Notes under the pieces: model-generated
What the model saw: the letters and a program-made list of their open reading frames with translations, nothing else
Told to the model about the DNA's origin: nothing
Database searches by the model: none
In this document: positions 24,367 to 34,248 of the stretch, in pieces
Layout: the number at the start of each line of letters is the position of its first letter
How positions within the stretch are numbered: position 1 is the first letter of the stretch
Program-made: the position numbers and the translations under genes
Source of the DNA: an uncultured Candidatus Saccharibacteria bacterium
GTDB lineage: Bacteria; Patescibacteriota; Saccharimonadia; Saccharimonadales; Saccharimonadaceae
Direction: 5' to 3'
DNA: 64,000 bases
NCBI GenBank assembly: GCA_937898545.1
Contig: CALEJV010000003.1
Location: 1 to 64,000 of the forward strand

Positions 24367-27237
24367 ATGGCATTTTTTACGACGTTTTTCACGATTATTC
24401 TGCAGTGGTATGTGTGGGTGCCAGTGGTGATCCTCCTCGGTTATTTGACGTGGCGCAACAATCGGCAAGTTGATGTGCTGCGCGAGGTCGAGAGTGAGCT
24501 GCTTATTCTTGAGATCCCCCGTGCTAATGATAAATCTGAGCTAGCAGCTGAGCAAATGTTTGCCAGCCTCCATGGTATCTTGCGCGATGCGCGCGAGCTC
24601 AAGATTAATGATGGCTACCAAGAGCATCTCAGCTTTGAGATTGCGTCTGTTGGTGGGCAGATTCAGTTTTATGTCTGGACGCCGCGCGCACTACGCAACT
24701 TCGTTGAGAGTCAGATATATTCGCAGTATCCTACGGTGCAAATCCACACTGCCACAGCTGACTATACGGCGCACGAGCAGCAGCACAATGTCGTCTATAC
24801 AGCAGAGGTTGTGCTGGCAGAGAGTGAGTTTTTGCCGATCAAGACTTTTCAGAGCTTTGAGGTTGATCCGCTGGCGGGCATTACAGGTACATTAGCTAAG
24901 TTGGAGGATACAGATGATGAGATTTGGATTCAGATTTTAGTACGCCCTGTGGCAGATGACTGGCACAAAGCGTCTGATGCGTGGGTCAAGCGTGTGCGCG
25001 GTGGTGGGTTCTTTGGCGAAGCATTTCACCCCAAGGCGCGGTGGTTTAGCCAGTTCCTCATGGCGCTGTGGCAACCACCCGAAGGCAACATGACGACAGT
25101 AACGGAGCTCTCCGATCGCGATAAAACCCGCATTGCCGAAGCCGAGAAAAAGGCCGCCAAGTTGGGTTACCAGGTTAAGATTCGCGTTGCGTACCTTGGC
25201 GATAGCACCACTGATGCGCGGCTGCGCATGCAGGCAATCATCGGCACCTTCAAGCAGTATAACAGTACCAACCTTAATGGTTTTACCATGAGTCACGATA
25301 GCTTCCGTAAGGAAGATCTCAACCGCTATAAGTTGCGCCTCTTTGCCGACCGCGGCTTTTTGCTTAATATTGAGGAGATGGCGAGTGTCTTTCACCTGCC
25401 ACACACCAATGTTGAGACGCCCAATATCGTTTGGGCAAGTAACAAAACCGCCGAACCGCCCAACCGTCTGCCTGTCCTCACTGGTCATGCAACTGACGAC
25501 GAGAAGATCTCGGCCTTTGGCCTGACCAACTTTCGGGGGATCAATCACCAGTTTGGCATGCTGCGGAGCGATCGCTCGCGCCACGTCTATATCATCGGCC
25601 AGACAGGAGCGGGGAAGAGTGGCCTGCTGGAGCTCTTTGCCTTGAGTGATATTTATCATAATCAAGGCTATGCCATTATTGACCCGCATGGCGATTTTGC
25701 CATCGAGAATATGAAGTTCATCCCCGAGGCACGACTAGATGACGTCGTGTACTTTAACCCTGCAGACGTCGAGCACCCGATTGGCTTTAACCCACTGGAG
25801 GTTACCAACCCAGCGCAGAAATCGACGATCTCATCAGAGGTTATTGGTGTGCTCAAGCGGATGTTTGGTGACAGTTGGGGGCCGCGGCTGGAATATATTT
25901 TGCGCTATACTATTTTGGCACTACTCGATCGGCCCGAGCCTACCATGCTCGATATCACCCGTATGCTGACGGACAAAAAATTCCGCAAAGAGACGATCGG
26001 CTACTGCAACGATGTGGTGGTGCGGCAGTTCTGGAATGTGGAGTTTGCTAGCTGGTCGGAGAAGTTCCAGACAGAGGCCATCGCACCAGTGCTCAACAAG
26101 GTGGGGGCCTTTACGGCGAACCCCATTATCCGCAATATCATTGGTCAGACGCACTCGTCGTTCAACATTCGCCAGATTATGGACGAGGGCAAGATCTTGG
26201 TGGTGAATCTGTCGAAGGGGTTGATTGGCGAGGATAATGCGGGGATTCTTGGTTCATTTTTGGTGACGAAGATCCAGCTGGCGGCGATGAGTCGGAGCGA
26301 TATCCTCGATATTCACGACCGGCGGCCATTTTATCTCTATGTCGATGAGTTCCAAAACTTCGCAACCGACAGCTTTGCTACCATTCTGAGTGAGGCACGC
26401 AAGTATGGACTCAACCTCACCGTAGCTAATCAATATATCTCGCAGATGGAGCCAACAGTGCGTGATGCGGTCTTTGGCAACGTCGGGACGATGATTAGCT
26501 TCCGCGTCTCGCCAGACGACAGCCCGATTCTTGCCAAACAGTTTGAGCCACAGTTTGAAGAGAACGACCTCACACAGATGCATAATCGCAACTTCATCAT
26601 CAACATGGTGATCAATGGCGAGAAGGCACCAGCCTTTAGTGCTACTACACTTAATTTGCCTGAGGCCAAGCGGAGCCATTTGTCGTGTATTATTGAGCAT
26701 AGCCGCGAACTGTATAGTCAGTCGCGCCAAACAGTAGAGGATACCATCAATGAGCGGATCCACCCGGGCAGTACCGGGGTGAGTGTAACGTTGGCAGGTC
26801 AAACGGGGACTTCAGCGGCATCGTCAGCCACCACTACGGAGGGTACAGCCAAGCGCCGTCGACGTCGCCGACGCAAGCCAGCTGGTGGCGAAGCACGCGA
26901 TGAGCAGGCGACTGTTGGACAATCAAGTGTTCAATCTAGCAAGCAGGTGAAGAAGCCCGCTGTTCCCACAAAAGCCGCCAAGTCAGCTACTCCTTCACCA
27001 AATAAAAAACCAGCGAGCACCGCGTCTAAGTCAGCCGCGCCACGAGACCCATCACTTCTTTCCATTCAGCATGCCAAGCCGCGCACCACAATCCCAGCGC
27101 AGCTCTTACACCACCAGCCGCATACTATGCAGCCTCAGTCAGATGACCCGGTGCCACTAGCCAAGCAGCCTGATAGTACAACCTCAGAGCACACGCACGA
27201 TGAGCTTGATGACCCAACCTTCTTTGCCTTGCGTTAG
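24367..27237 (+). CDS. VirD4/TraG-like DNA-translocase or secretion ATPase
   Basis: A 956-residue protein. It has one N-terminal membrane helix (WYVWVPVVILLGYLTW), then a roughly 350-residue domain of unknown role, then a RecA-like ATPase core with Walker A IGQTGAGKSG near residue 415 and Walker B YLYVDEFQNFA near 660, as in VirD4/TraD/TraG coupling proteins. The last 170 residues are disordered, Ala/Pro/Lys-rich, with a TAKRRRRRRRKP patch. Proteins of this size and layout recur in Patescibacteria and are thought to serve type IV secretion-like or conjugation-like machines; other parts of such a machine are not in the window. It stands alone, upstream of parA. Confidence 0.85.
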   Translation: MAFFTTFFTIILQWYVWVPVVILLGYLTWRNNRQVDVLREVESELLILEIPRANDKSELAAEQMFASLHGILRDARELKINDGYQEHLSFEIASVGGQIQFYVWTPRALRNFVESQIYSQYPTVQIHTATADYTAHEQQHNVVYTAEVVLAESEFLPIKTFQSFEVDPLAGITGTLAKLEDTDDEIWIQILVRPVADDWHKASDAWVKRVRGGGFFGEAFHPKARWFSQFLMALWQPPEGNMTTVTELSDRDKTRIAEAEKKAAKLGYQVKIRVAYLGDSTTDARLRMQAIIGTFKQYNSTNLNGFTMSHDSFRKEDLNRYKLRLFADRGFLLNIEEMASVFHLPHTNVETPNIVWASNKTAEPPNRLPVLTGHATDDEKISAFGLTNFRGINHQFGMLRSDRSRHVYIIGQTGAGKSGLLELFALSDIYHNQGYAIIDPHGDFAIENMKFIPEARLDDVVYFNPADVEHPIGFNPLEVTNPAQKSTISSEVIGVLKRMFGDSWGPRLEYILRYTILALLDRPEPTMLDITRMLTDKKFRKETIGYCNDVVVRQFWNVEFASWSEKFQTEAIAPVLNKVGAFTANPIIRNIIGQTHSSFNIRQIMDEGKILVVNLSKGLIGEDNAGILGSFLVTKIQLAAMSRSDILDIHDRRPFYLYVDEFQNFATDSFATILSEARKYGLNLTVANQYISQMEPTVRDAVFGNVGTMISFRVSPDDSPILAKQFEPQFEENDLTQMHNRNFIINMVINGEKAPAFSATTLNLPEAKRSHLSCIIEHSRELYSQSRQTVEDTINERIHPGSTGVSVTLAGQTGTSAASSATTTEGTAKRRRRRRRKPAGGEARDEQATVGQSSVQSSKQVKKPAVPTKAAKSATPSPNKKPASTASKSAAPRDPSLLSIQHAKPRTTIPAQLLHHQPHTMQPQSDDPVPLAKQPDSTTSEHTHDELDDPTFFALR

Positions 27238-27530
27238 ATATGCGACACTAATTTCTCTTAGGTCGCTATTGCGTCACCTTACTCTAGAGGAGTGTGAGGA
27301 GTGTAGCGAATTTCTTCTCAACACGAAGGTATAATATGATCAGACTTGAGAAAACTCTCGAGTGGGTAGCATAGTAAAGTAGCGCGAGGTAGGCCTTGGG
27401 TAGCCAATGTAAACACCACAGAGGTAATCACGCGAAAAAGCCTCCTTATCCTGTGTATAACTCTGTTACCTCGCCTCACTAACCAATGTGGGTTATGCTA
27501 TAATGGAGAGGATAAACGGAAATACGGGAC

Positions 27531-28295
27531 ATGACGGCAGTAATTTGTGTAACAAATCAAAAAGGTGGTGTTGGCAAAACGACAACAGCGATTAATGTTG
27601 CCTATTATTTGGCAAAGGCTGGCAAAAAAACCCTCGTCGTTGACTTTGACCCGCAGGGCAATGCCACGAGCGGCCTTGGCATAGATAAGCAGCTGCTTGA
27701 TGCTACCATGACAGAGGTCGTCAAGAGCGAGAAGAAACTTGCTGACATCATCCAGCCTACTGAGCACAAGAATCTCTTCATCGCGCCCGCTCTGCCGCAG
27801 CTGGCCAATGCTGAGGTAGAACTGGCCAAGGCGCAGCACCGTTTTAGCCGTCTCAAAGGGGCGATTGATGAGCTGACTGGCTACGACTATATCATTATCG
27901 ACAGCCCACCAAGCCTCAGTCTCCTCACTGTCAATGGGCTCATTGCCGCACGCTATGTGCTCTTGCCAGTTCAGGCGGAGTTCTATGCACTGGAGGGGCT
28001 CGGGCAGCTGCTCGAGACAATGAAGCTGGTGCGTAAGAATATGAACCCGACGCTCGACCTCATTGGGGTGCTGCCTACTATGGTAGACGGCCGCACATCG
28101 CTCTCGAGTCAGGTCTTGGCTGAGATTGCGAAGCATTTCCCGGCGAAGGTCTTTGCGGAGTCTATCCCACGCAATGTCCGCCTGGCCGAGGCGCCGAGCC
28201 ATGGTGCGCCGATTGGAGCATATGATCGCTTTAGCCGGGGTGCACGGGCATACAAGGCCGTGACGAAAGAAATAATCGAACGAACGGGGGTATAA
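27531..28295 (+). CDS. parA: Chromosome partitioning ATPase ParA (Soj)
   Basis: A 254-residue Walker-type ATPase. The deviant Walker A KGGVGKTTTAIN lies at residues 10-21, DFDPQGNATSGL and IIDSPPSLSLLTVN follow, as in chromosomal ParA/Soj. ParA binds DNA with ATP and pulls ParB-parS complexes apart. TATAAT (27499-27504) gives a leader of about 20 bases without a clear ribosome site. It abuts parB (the ATG follows its TAA directly). No plasmid features are seen, so this is the chromosomal partition pair. Confidence 0.95.
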   Translation: MTAVICVTNQKGGVGKTTTAINVAYYLAKAGKKTLVVDFDPQGNATSGLGIDKQLLDATMTEVVKSEKKLADIIQPTEHKNLFIAPALPQLANAEVELAKAQHRFSRLKGAIDELTGYDYIIIDSPPSLSLLTVNGLIAARYVLLPVQAEFYALEGLGQLLETMKLVRKNMNPTLDLIGVLPTMVDGRTSLSSQVLAEIAKHFPAKVFAESIPRNVRLAEAPSHGAPIGAYDRFSRGARAYKAVTKEIIERTGV

Positions 28296-29210
28296 ATGGC
28301 AAAACGAGGTTTAGGGCGGGGGTTTGATTCGCTGATTCCGGCGGAGCTGCTGGACGAATCGTTCGACCCAACCGCCGACCAAGACGACCGGATTAGTGAC
28401 CTGCGCCAAATCAAACTTGCAGAAATCATGCCCGACCCCACTCAGCCACGCCGGGTGTTTGATGAAGCGTTGCTCGATGAACTCGCTGAGTCCATCCGTG
28501 TCCACGGTGTATTGCAACCCATCGTCGTCACCCCTGATAACAAAGGCAAATATGTCATTGTGGCTGGTGAGCGGCGCTACCGAGCTGCTACCAAGGCGGG
28601 GCTGGAGAAGATTCCCGCACTGGTGCGCACGTTGTCTGACCAGCACAAGCTCGAGCTCTCTCTCATTGAAAATATCCAACGCCAAAACCTCAATGCTATC
28701 GAGACCGCCACAGCGTATCTCAAGCTGCGCGATCAATTCAACCTTACGCTTGAGCAAATCGGCCAGCGCGTTGGTGGCAAGTCACCCAGTGCGGTGAGTA
28801 ACACACTGCGTCTCTTGCGCTTGCCCGAGGTAGTGCGCCAAGCAGTAGTTGATGGCAAGCTGAGCGAGGGGCAAGTCCGGCCGCTGATTAGCCTGGATGA
28901 AGCGCAAATTGCGGATATTTTGCCGAAGATTATTCAGGAAGAGTGGAGCGCGCGGCGGATCGAGCAGTACCTGGCTATTCTTAAGCGCACCGAGGCAAGT
29001 GACTCTGCTCAAAAGACCGCCAAGGCGCAGCGCCCAGCACCGCCACCGCAGTATACAGCTGCTAGCCAGCGCTTTGAGCAGCAGCTGAGTGCGCCAGTCC
29101 AGATCCGTGGCAATCGCCGTGGGGCAGGGCAGATCGTTATCCGCTTCACCAGCGACGACGACTTCGAGCGGATTATTGGCCTGCTTGAGCATACACAGGA
29201 CGAGAAGTAA
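28296..29210 (+). CDS. parB: Chromosome partitioning protein ParB (Spo0J)
   Basis: A 304-residue ParB. It starts with the typical KRGLGRGFDSLIP, then the ParB N-domain with QPRRVFDE and the CTP-binding GERRYRAATKAG (boxes II/III), a central helix-turn-helix (LEQIGQRVGGKSPSAVSNTLRLLRLP region) and a C-terminal dimerisation tail (GAGQIVIRFTSDDDFERIIGLL). It would bind parS and slide as a clamp. I did not find a parS site (TGTTNCACGTGAAACA) in the window. It is translated together with parA. Confidence 0.95.
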   Translation: MAKRGLGRGFDSLIPAELLDESFDPTADQDDRISDLRQIKLAEIMPDPTQPRRVFDEALLDELAESIRVHGVLQPIVVTPDNKGKYVIVAGERRYRAATKAGLEKIPALVRTLSDQHKLELSLIENIQRQNLNAIETATAYLKLRDQFNLTLEQIGQRVGGKSPSAVSNTLRLLRLPEVVRQAVVDGKLSEGQVRPLISLDEAQIADILPKIIQEEWSARRIEQYLAILKRTEASDSAQKTAKAQRPAPPPQYTAASQRFEQQLSAPVQIRGNRRGAGQIVIRFTSDDDFERIIGLLEHTQDEK

Positions 29211-29229
29211 CGAGATAAAGTAGTATATA

Positions 29230-29257
29230 ATAAACCTTCTTAGAGCAGAAGGTTTAT
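29230..29257 (+). terminator. Hairpin terminator after parAB
   Basis: ATAAACCTTCT and AGAAGGTTTAT form a perfect 11-bp stem with a TAGAGC loop, 20 bases after the parB stop. The following bases (CTATTGTGG) give only a weak U-tract. The rest of the gap up to 29489 holds nothing else I can identify. Confidence 0.65.
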
Positions 29258-29489
29258 CTATTGTGGTCAAAGACTGCTGATGAATGCAATATAAGTTCTC
29301 TGTAATAGTGAATATATATCTAGAATATTCATATCCTGAACGAAAAGGTCTGGAGATAATAGTCAGTTTCAGTTTGTGGCTGGCTAGGCTATGATGGGGC
29401 TCAAACCAAACGAAGAACAAGAGGAAATCTAAATACTAAACTAACCATTTCCTATACAAAAGTAAAAGCAACAAGATGAGTTAGTAATA

Positions 29490-30095
29490 TTATACCTGGA
29501 ACCCCTGAACTTTCGTCAGTGGCCAGAGGCGCAGGCTAACGGGGCCAATCACGTCGTAGAGTGGCACAGTGCCGAGGCCATTGCGTGAGTCGAGCGAGTA
29601 GCTGCCTTGACGGTGATCGCCCGCTACAAAAATCGATCCTTCGGGCACCGTCACCTCTGTGTCGCCACTGGTGGGAGAACCAGGACCATCCCAGCTGTCG
29701 TCTGGGCGGAAGCCTTGTGGGTGTTCTTTGTTATAGACAGTCAGTGTCCCATCTTTAACGGTGACGCGCTCGCCCGCAAAGGCAATGACGCGCTTAACGA
29801 GGTTCATATCCTCGCTGCCTGGGCTGTAGAGCGGGTTCTTGAAGACGATAATCTGCCCCCGCTTGGGTGTGTATGAGTTGTTTTGCAAATGCGCCATCGT
29901 GACGGGCAGGCGATTGACAATCAGTCGGTCGCCGGTGTAGAGCGTCTGCTCCATGCTCGGGCCAGTCACGCTAAAGCTGCGAAATACAAAGGTATTGATA
30001 AGGAGTGTGCCAACGATGACGCACACCACAAAAATTACAAAGCCACCGATATCCTTGAGCCTGGGGTGGCGGGTCAAAAAACTTGCTTCCATCAT
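29490..30095 (-). CDS. lepB: Signal peptidase I
   Basis: A 201-residue type I signal peptidase. One N-terminal membrane helix (GGFVIFVVCVIVGTLLINTF) is followed by SFSVTGPSMEQTL with the catalytic Ser, NLVKRVIAFAGE with the catalytic Lys, and VFVAGDHRQGSYSLDSRNGLG-like box E. It removes signal peptides from exported proteins on the outer face of the membrane. The single helix and size fit Gram-positive-type enzymes. TATAAT lies five bases before the first ATG (eight before the second), so the message is leaderless. It is convergent with parAB. Confidence 0.95.
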   Translation of the reverse strand: MMEASFLTRHPRLKDIGGFVIFVVCVIVGTLLINTFVFRSFSVTGPSMEQTLYTGDRLIVNRLPVTMAHLQNNSYTPKRGQIIVFKNPLYSPGSEDMNLVKRVIAFAGERVTVKDGTLTVYNKEHPQGFRPDDSWDGPGSPTSGDTEVTVPEGSIFVAGDHRQGSYSLDSRNGLGTVPLYDVIGPVSLRLWPLTKVQGFQV

Positions 30096-30164
30096 GAAGT
30101 ATTATATCACTAAATGCGGGCGGAGGGGAGGAATTGAGAAAAGTTATCTTTCGTCTAAAAATAT

Positions 30165-30650
30165 CTACTGATACTCAATACGATCAACAAGCTGTGTATA
30201 TATGTCTGCAGGAACTCGTCTAACTTTTAAGTCTTGGTCCGGATTGCCACGTGCCGCAAGACGTGCTGATTGGTCTAGCCACCGTTCTATATCATGTCCA
30301 GGCTGAGGTCGTCCGCGATTTAACAAGAGAGGATACTGCATAGCTACATATGCACGACAAAGCTCATAGACTGCTCGATCACCATAAGGGGTAGCGGCAA
30401 TCTGATCCAACGGATATCCAATTTTTTCGCGTATATCGGACGACATGAATGAGAACACCTCATTGAATGCGGCATGATCTTCTTTCCCTGTTTCTTCTCC
30501 AATGGTATCAGCATAAAAAACAGCTATTGCCCGGCGAGGAAACTCTCGCACATCTGGGTTTTGCTCGTGTATCTCTTTCTGATCTTTGGCGAGGTCGTTG
30601 TTTGTTGGTTCTTGGTTAGTTGCCTCAAAGTTTCCGGGTGAAATTGTCAT
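30165..30650 (-). CDS. Hypothetical protein, 161 residues
   Basis: I do not recognise this protein. It is soluble, acidic at the N-terminus and mainly helical, with REFPRRAIAVFYADTIGEET and a later YELCRAYVAMQYPLLLNRG. The ATG ending at 30650 is chosen because AGGAG lies eight bases upstream; a GTG three codons earlier overlaps that site. It is transcribed toward signal peptidase. No catalytic motif is visible. Confidence 0.6.
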   Translation of the reverse strand: MTISPGNFEATNQEPTNNDLAKDQKEIHEQNPDVREFPRRAIAVFYADTIGEETGKEDHAAFNEVFSFMSSDIREKIGYPLDQIAATPYGDRAVYELCRAYVAMQYPLLLNRGRPQPGHDIERWLDQSARLAARGNPDQDLKVRRVPADIYTQLVDRIEYQ

Positions 30651-30794
30651 AAAAAACACTCCTGTTTATAAAACATAGAACAATTATTTTAAAGCTAGCG
30701 CGATGCAAGATTTTTATGAACTCTGCAAGCGAAAGCTAATATATATATCAATATATGGAGGTGGAGTCAAGCAGACAGCTATAGAAATTTTATA

Positions 30795-30833
30795 AAGAGA
30801 GCAGCCGCTCAGTTAATGAGTAGCTGCTCTCTT
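30795..30833 (-). terminator. Terminator after the 94-residue hypothetical gene
   Basis: An 11-bp stem, AAGAGAGCAGC with GCTGCTCTCTT, encloses a 17-base loop. On the minus strand it is followed by TTTATAAAATTT, a good U-rich tail. It lies 23 bases past the stop of the gene at 30856. Confidence 0.75.
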
Positions 30834-30855
30834 GAGCTATGCTGTTTGCTACAAC

Positions 30856-31140
30856 CTAGCATCCTACAACAAAGTCAAAGTAGTCGCGATGAAACGCCTC
30901 ACCCTCCTCTTCTTCTACAATGGTAGCTAAAGTTTCGAGTGTTTTAATCTCTGTTTCTGTCAAGTGCTTGTTTTGCTTAGATAAGTTAGAGGCGACGCAG
31001 AGACATATGTGCTCTAGTGAAATTGCCCACTCGCCGACCCTGGCATATTCTCTCGCATCTTCGGCTTGCGATTGAGATAAGTAAGGAGATTCGTCAATAT
31101 AATTGTAAAGTGCTATCGTTTGTTTAACTTGTTCGCTCAT
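30856..31140 (-). CDS. Hypothetical small protein, 94 residues (immunity protein-like)
   Basis: A small acidic helical protein. The pattern AREYARVGEWAISLEHICLCVA... followed by LTETEIKTLETLA resembles the short helical immunity proteins of the MafI type, but this is a weak likeness by eye. The start at the ATG ending at 31140 is supported by TATAAT seven bases upstream (leaderless). It has its own terminator, so it is a single-gene unit. No cognate toxin is seen nearby; an orphan immunity gene against a neighbour's toxin is one reading. Confidence 0.6.
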   Translation of the reverse strand: MSEQVKQTIALYNYIDESPYLSQSQAEDAREYARVGEWAISLEHICLCVASNLSKQNKHLTETEIKTLETLATIVEEEEGEAFHRDYFDFVVGC

Positions 31141-31447
31141 GGACATAATTATAACATAAATCGTTAGTCTGTAGTGCATGGGTTACCTCCTCGGGTTATA
31201 AAAATAAGTGTAATTATTTAAGTAACATTCCAGCGGCTCTTATGGGGTATGTTGCGATATGAAAATATTGTTGAGGTTCGTGTTGTATCGTGATGTCCGT
31301 ATGCAGAACAGTGCTGCATTGTGCAAATATGTGCTTATACTCCATACGACCACAGTCTCTCGCGGCATTTTTGGCTTGCAAAGTGCAAGTTTGGGTGCGG
31401 TTTCGTATTTATTTTTTGGGGCAGATCCAGTATAGTAGAGAGAGTTT

Positions 31448-33190
31448 ATGGCGGGTCGCAATTCGATAGATGGTTTTCGGTCGCAAAGTAGCGGGGCGGT
31501 GGATAGGCGCCCTCGCTCGCTTCGGCGTGCCGATGGCTCGATGCCGCGGATGGGTCGCTCGATGACGGGCACGGCTGGCTCTAGTCGCAGCTTGGCCACA
31601 GCAGAGCAGCCAAGGAATTATACACCGCGCCGCAGTGCGTCTATCAGCACCAATAACCCCAGCAGTAGCCTGACCGACTTCGACATCAACCCAAGTGATA
31701 ACATATTTGCTGACCTAGAGCAGGGCAGCGGCAAGCGTGGCCGCAAGGGTCGCAAGAAGCCGCAATCAACGCGGCGCAAATGGATCAAGCGCGTCATCAT
31801 CGCCCTCGTCATCATTGGTGTGGGCTTCGGTGGTATGCTGCTGTGGCGGGCCTTTATGGCGAGCTCACATATCTTTAAGGGTGATATCTTTGGCTTGATT
31901 CAGCAAAAGGAGCTCAAGGCAGATAGCAATGGCCGGAGTAATATCCTCTTGCTTGGTACATCGGAGGATGACCCAGGCCACGAAGGGTCGTACCTGACCG
32001 ACTCCATCATGATCTTGAGTATTAGCCAGAGCAAGAAGGATGCGTACATGATTAGCATCCCGCGCGATCTCTACGTTAAATATCGCCGGTCGTGCAACTC
32101 GGGCAGTGCAGGTAAGATTAATGAGTACTTCAACTGCGTCAATAGCGATTGGTCAAGCACCGAGGCAGAGGATGAGCGCCAAGCAGCTTCGCGCAAGTTC
32201 TTTGGCAATATCGTGGGGCTGGATTTGCAATACAGTGTGCACGTCAACTACACCGTATTGCGCGACCTCGTCTCGGCCTTGGGTGGTATCAAAGTGACGA
32301 TCGAGAGCCGTGACCCCCGTGGCCAGATGGATGGTAACTTCGACTGGAAGTGTCGGGGTGGAAACCCTCGCGCGAGTCATGCCACGATGGTCAAGAATTG
32401 CCCGCCGAATGGTCACTTTATCGACTACCCCAATGGGCCAGTTGATCTCGATGCCGAGCACGCACTCTACCTAGCGCAGGCACGCGGTGCTTCGGGCATA
32501 TCCTACGGCTTCGAGCAGTCTAACTTCGATCGTGAGAAGAACCAACAAAAGGTGCTCGTAGCTATCAAAGAAAAGGCAACGAGCGCTGGCACCCTGGCGA
32601 ACTTTGGTGCGGTGACGGGGATCATTGATGCGCTAGGTAAGAACCTCCGGACTAACTTTGAGACAAGTGAGATCCGTACACTGATGTCGCTGGGGCAAAA
32701 TATTAAGAGTGACGCTATCAAGAGTGTGAGCCTGCTAAACACAACCGTTGGTGACCTAGTGGTGGCGCAGACGGTTGGTGGTATTAGCTCGGTCGTACCC
32801 GCAGCTGGCACATACGATTATAGCCAGATCCAAGCGTACATCAACAAGACACTCAATGCCACAGATGTATCTAAGGAGTCGGCCCATGTTGTCGTTCTCA
32901 ATGCATCAGGCGCATCAGGGGTAGCCAAGCGCGAGGCAGACAAGCTAGAGAAGCTTGGCATGGTCATTGACAGCATTGATAACGCTCCAAGCAGCGGCAG
33001 CGCAGGGAGTAATAAGATCTACCAAGTGGCTGGGAGAGCTAGCGCGCCACACACGAAGGCCAAGCTAGAGTCGATCTATCATGCTCAGGCTACTACTGGC
33101 ACACCACCAGTGACTACTGGCAGCCACACGCAGTTTGTTGTCGTGGTTGGTCAGTCCACGACGGGTACTTCGTCGGCAATTAGCGATTAG
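31448..33190 (+). CDS. LytR-CpsA-Psr (LCP) family cell-wall glycopolymer ligase
   Basis: A 580-residue LCP protein. The first ~115 residues are disordered and basic, then one membrane helix (VIIALVIIGVGFGGMLLW), then the LCP domain: NILLLGTSEDDP, YLTDSIMILSIS, MISIPRDLYV, GGIKVTIESRDP and the Arg of LAQARG. A LytR_C domain (VVVLNASGASGVAKREADKLEKLG) ends the protein. LCP enzymes move glycopolymers from lipid carriers onto peptidoglycan outside the cell, which fits the Wzx/Wzy locus downstream. TATAGT lies 11 bases before the ATG. Confidence 0.92.
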   Translation: MAGRNSIDGFRSQSSGAVDRRPRSLRRADGSMPRMGRSMTGTAGSSRSLATAEQPRNYTPRRSASISTNNPSSSLTDFDINPSDNIFADLEQGSGKRGRKGRKKPQSTRRKWIKRVIIALVIIGVGFGGMLLWRAFMASSHIFKGDIFGLIQQKELKADSNGRSNILLLGTSEDDPGHEGSYLTDSIMILSISQSKKDAYMISIPRDLYVKYRRSCNSGSAGKINEYFNCVNSDWSSTEAEDERQAASRKFFGNIVGLDLQYSVHVNYTVLRDLVSALGGIKVTIESRDPRGQMDGNFDWKCRGGNPRASHATMVKNCPPNGHFIDYPNGPVDLDAEHALYLAQARGASGISYGFEQSNFDREKNQQKVLVAIKEKATSAGTLANFGAVTGIIDALGKNLRTNFETSEIRTLMSLGQNIKSDAIKSVSLLNTTVGDLVVAQTVGGISSVVPAAGTYDYSQIQAYINKTLNATDVSKESAHVVVLNASGASGVAKREADKLEKLGMVIDSIDNAPSSGSAGSNKIYQVAGRASAPHTKAKLESIYHAQATTGTPPVTTGSHTQFVVVVGQSTTGTSSAISD

Positions 33191-33292
33191 TGAGTGTAGT
33201 TTAATAGGCCGATAAGCTTCTGTGTTTGGTGTATAGTTACAAGGTTGTGCGGAGTATTAACTTTTAACCTTTGAACCAAAGTAGATCATTAT

Positions 33293-33339
33293 AATAACCC
33301 TTTCCTTCGTCGAATAAGGTAGCGAGAAGGGGGTTATTT
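33293..33339 (+). terminator. Terminator after the LCP gene
   Basis: AATAACCC with CTTC on one side and GAAG with GGGTTATT on the other form an interrupted stem around an 18-base loop, followed by TTCC. It lies about 100 bases after the LCP stop. The rest of the gap (33191-33497) shows no credible gene. Confidence 0.5.
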
Positions 33340-33497
33340 CCATCTGTGAAGTACAAGAACGGTGATTTGCCGATTGTATAGCATCATTGCTATTGCCAAA
33401 ATATGGTAATGTTTGCACGGTTTTATGTTACCCAGCCTTAGCTTTACCTACGACGAGTTGTGTGGCTAAGCTGCGAGATACGAAAATACCTATCGTC

Positions 33498-33890
33498 TTA
33501 TCGCCCACGATACCAATATTGTTGCGTCTTCATCCACTCAGAGTCCTGAGTGGAGAGCTTTGCGTTATTGAGTTCATTCCAGCATCGTTCAATGCTGGTA
33601 CGAAAGAGTGATTCCTGGACCTGGATAGATGAGTTCTTTATGATGCGATGTGGCAACCCGCGGCCAGCAAAGCATTGAGCGGCTGCATCGAATAGCTTAC
33701 GGTCGGTCACTTGCCGTACATTCAGTACCTCTTTGTACGAACCTGATGGGAAGTGCAGTGGTATCTCGCTGCTAATGTAGCCAGTCAAAGCAAAGGCAGT
33801 CACAGGTACAGTAATAAGAAGGAGAGGTGCGAGGATGGCGGTGGCGACCCAGTGTTGCTTGGTGTTGCGAAAATGGAATTTGCTTGTCAT
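33498..33890 (-). CDS. Hypothetical exported or membrane-anchored protein, 130 residues
   Basis: I do not recognise it. A basic start (KFHFRNTKQHW) is followed by a hydrophobic segment (VATAILAPLLLITVPVTAFALTGY), either a signal peptide or an anchor; the rest is soluble with two Cys (CFAG, ERCWNE) that could form a disulphide outside. A clear leaderless promoter supports it: TTGACT (33923-33928), 18 bases, TATACT (33899-33904), eight bases to the ATG. It faces the LCP gene. Confidence 0.65.
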   Translation of the reverse strand: MTSKFHFRNTKQHWVATAILAPLLLITVPVTAFALTGYISSEIPLHFPSGSYKEVLNVRQVTDRKLFDAAAQCFAGRGLPHRIIKNSSIQVQESLFRTSIERCWNELNNAKLSTQDSEWMKTQQYWYRGR

Positions 33891-34248
33891 ATATAATAAG
33901 TATAGAACTTATAGTACAGTTGAGTCAAACAAAGCAAATACTGCCTGGATCTTATAATTCCTCTTCCTCAGTATTTGTTTCACCTTCCTTCTGATAAATT
34001 GCAACAAGAGCTAGCGCTCCTCGGGTACAACTCTCTTACACTTATATAAAAAGGTACATTTATTACAATCAATTTCACGCTCCACCGGAGGAAATGCGAG
34101 AGAAGCGGCGTGCGATCTTATGGTGAGACTCTGCAAACTGAGGCGTAGCAAGACAAACTACGGAACTAGCACAGTCAGTACAGTAAAGAGTAGAATGTTC
34201 TCGCCCTAGGCTCTTATTTTTTCGTCCAAAATGGTATAATAAAAGGCA
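33891..34248. other. Intergenic region between divergent genes
   Basis: It holds the leaderless promoters of its two neighbours: TTGACT/TATACT at 33899-33928 (minus) and TATAAT at 34235-34240 (plus), eight bases before the ATG at 34249. The middle (about 34000-34220) has a 65-residue reading frame on the minus strand with a CTDC motif but no start or ribosome site I trust. Nothing else is identified. Confidence 0.5.

Noticed and set aside
27238..27530. parS site or partition centre before parA
   Set aside because: No match to TGTTNCACGTGAAACA; only a loose GAGGTAA...TTACCTC inverted repeat, not enough to call.
33387..33611. 74-residue plus-strand reading frame
   Set aside because: It overlaps the 130-residue minus-strand gene, which has a strong leaderless promoter, and has no ribosome site of its own.
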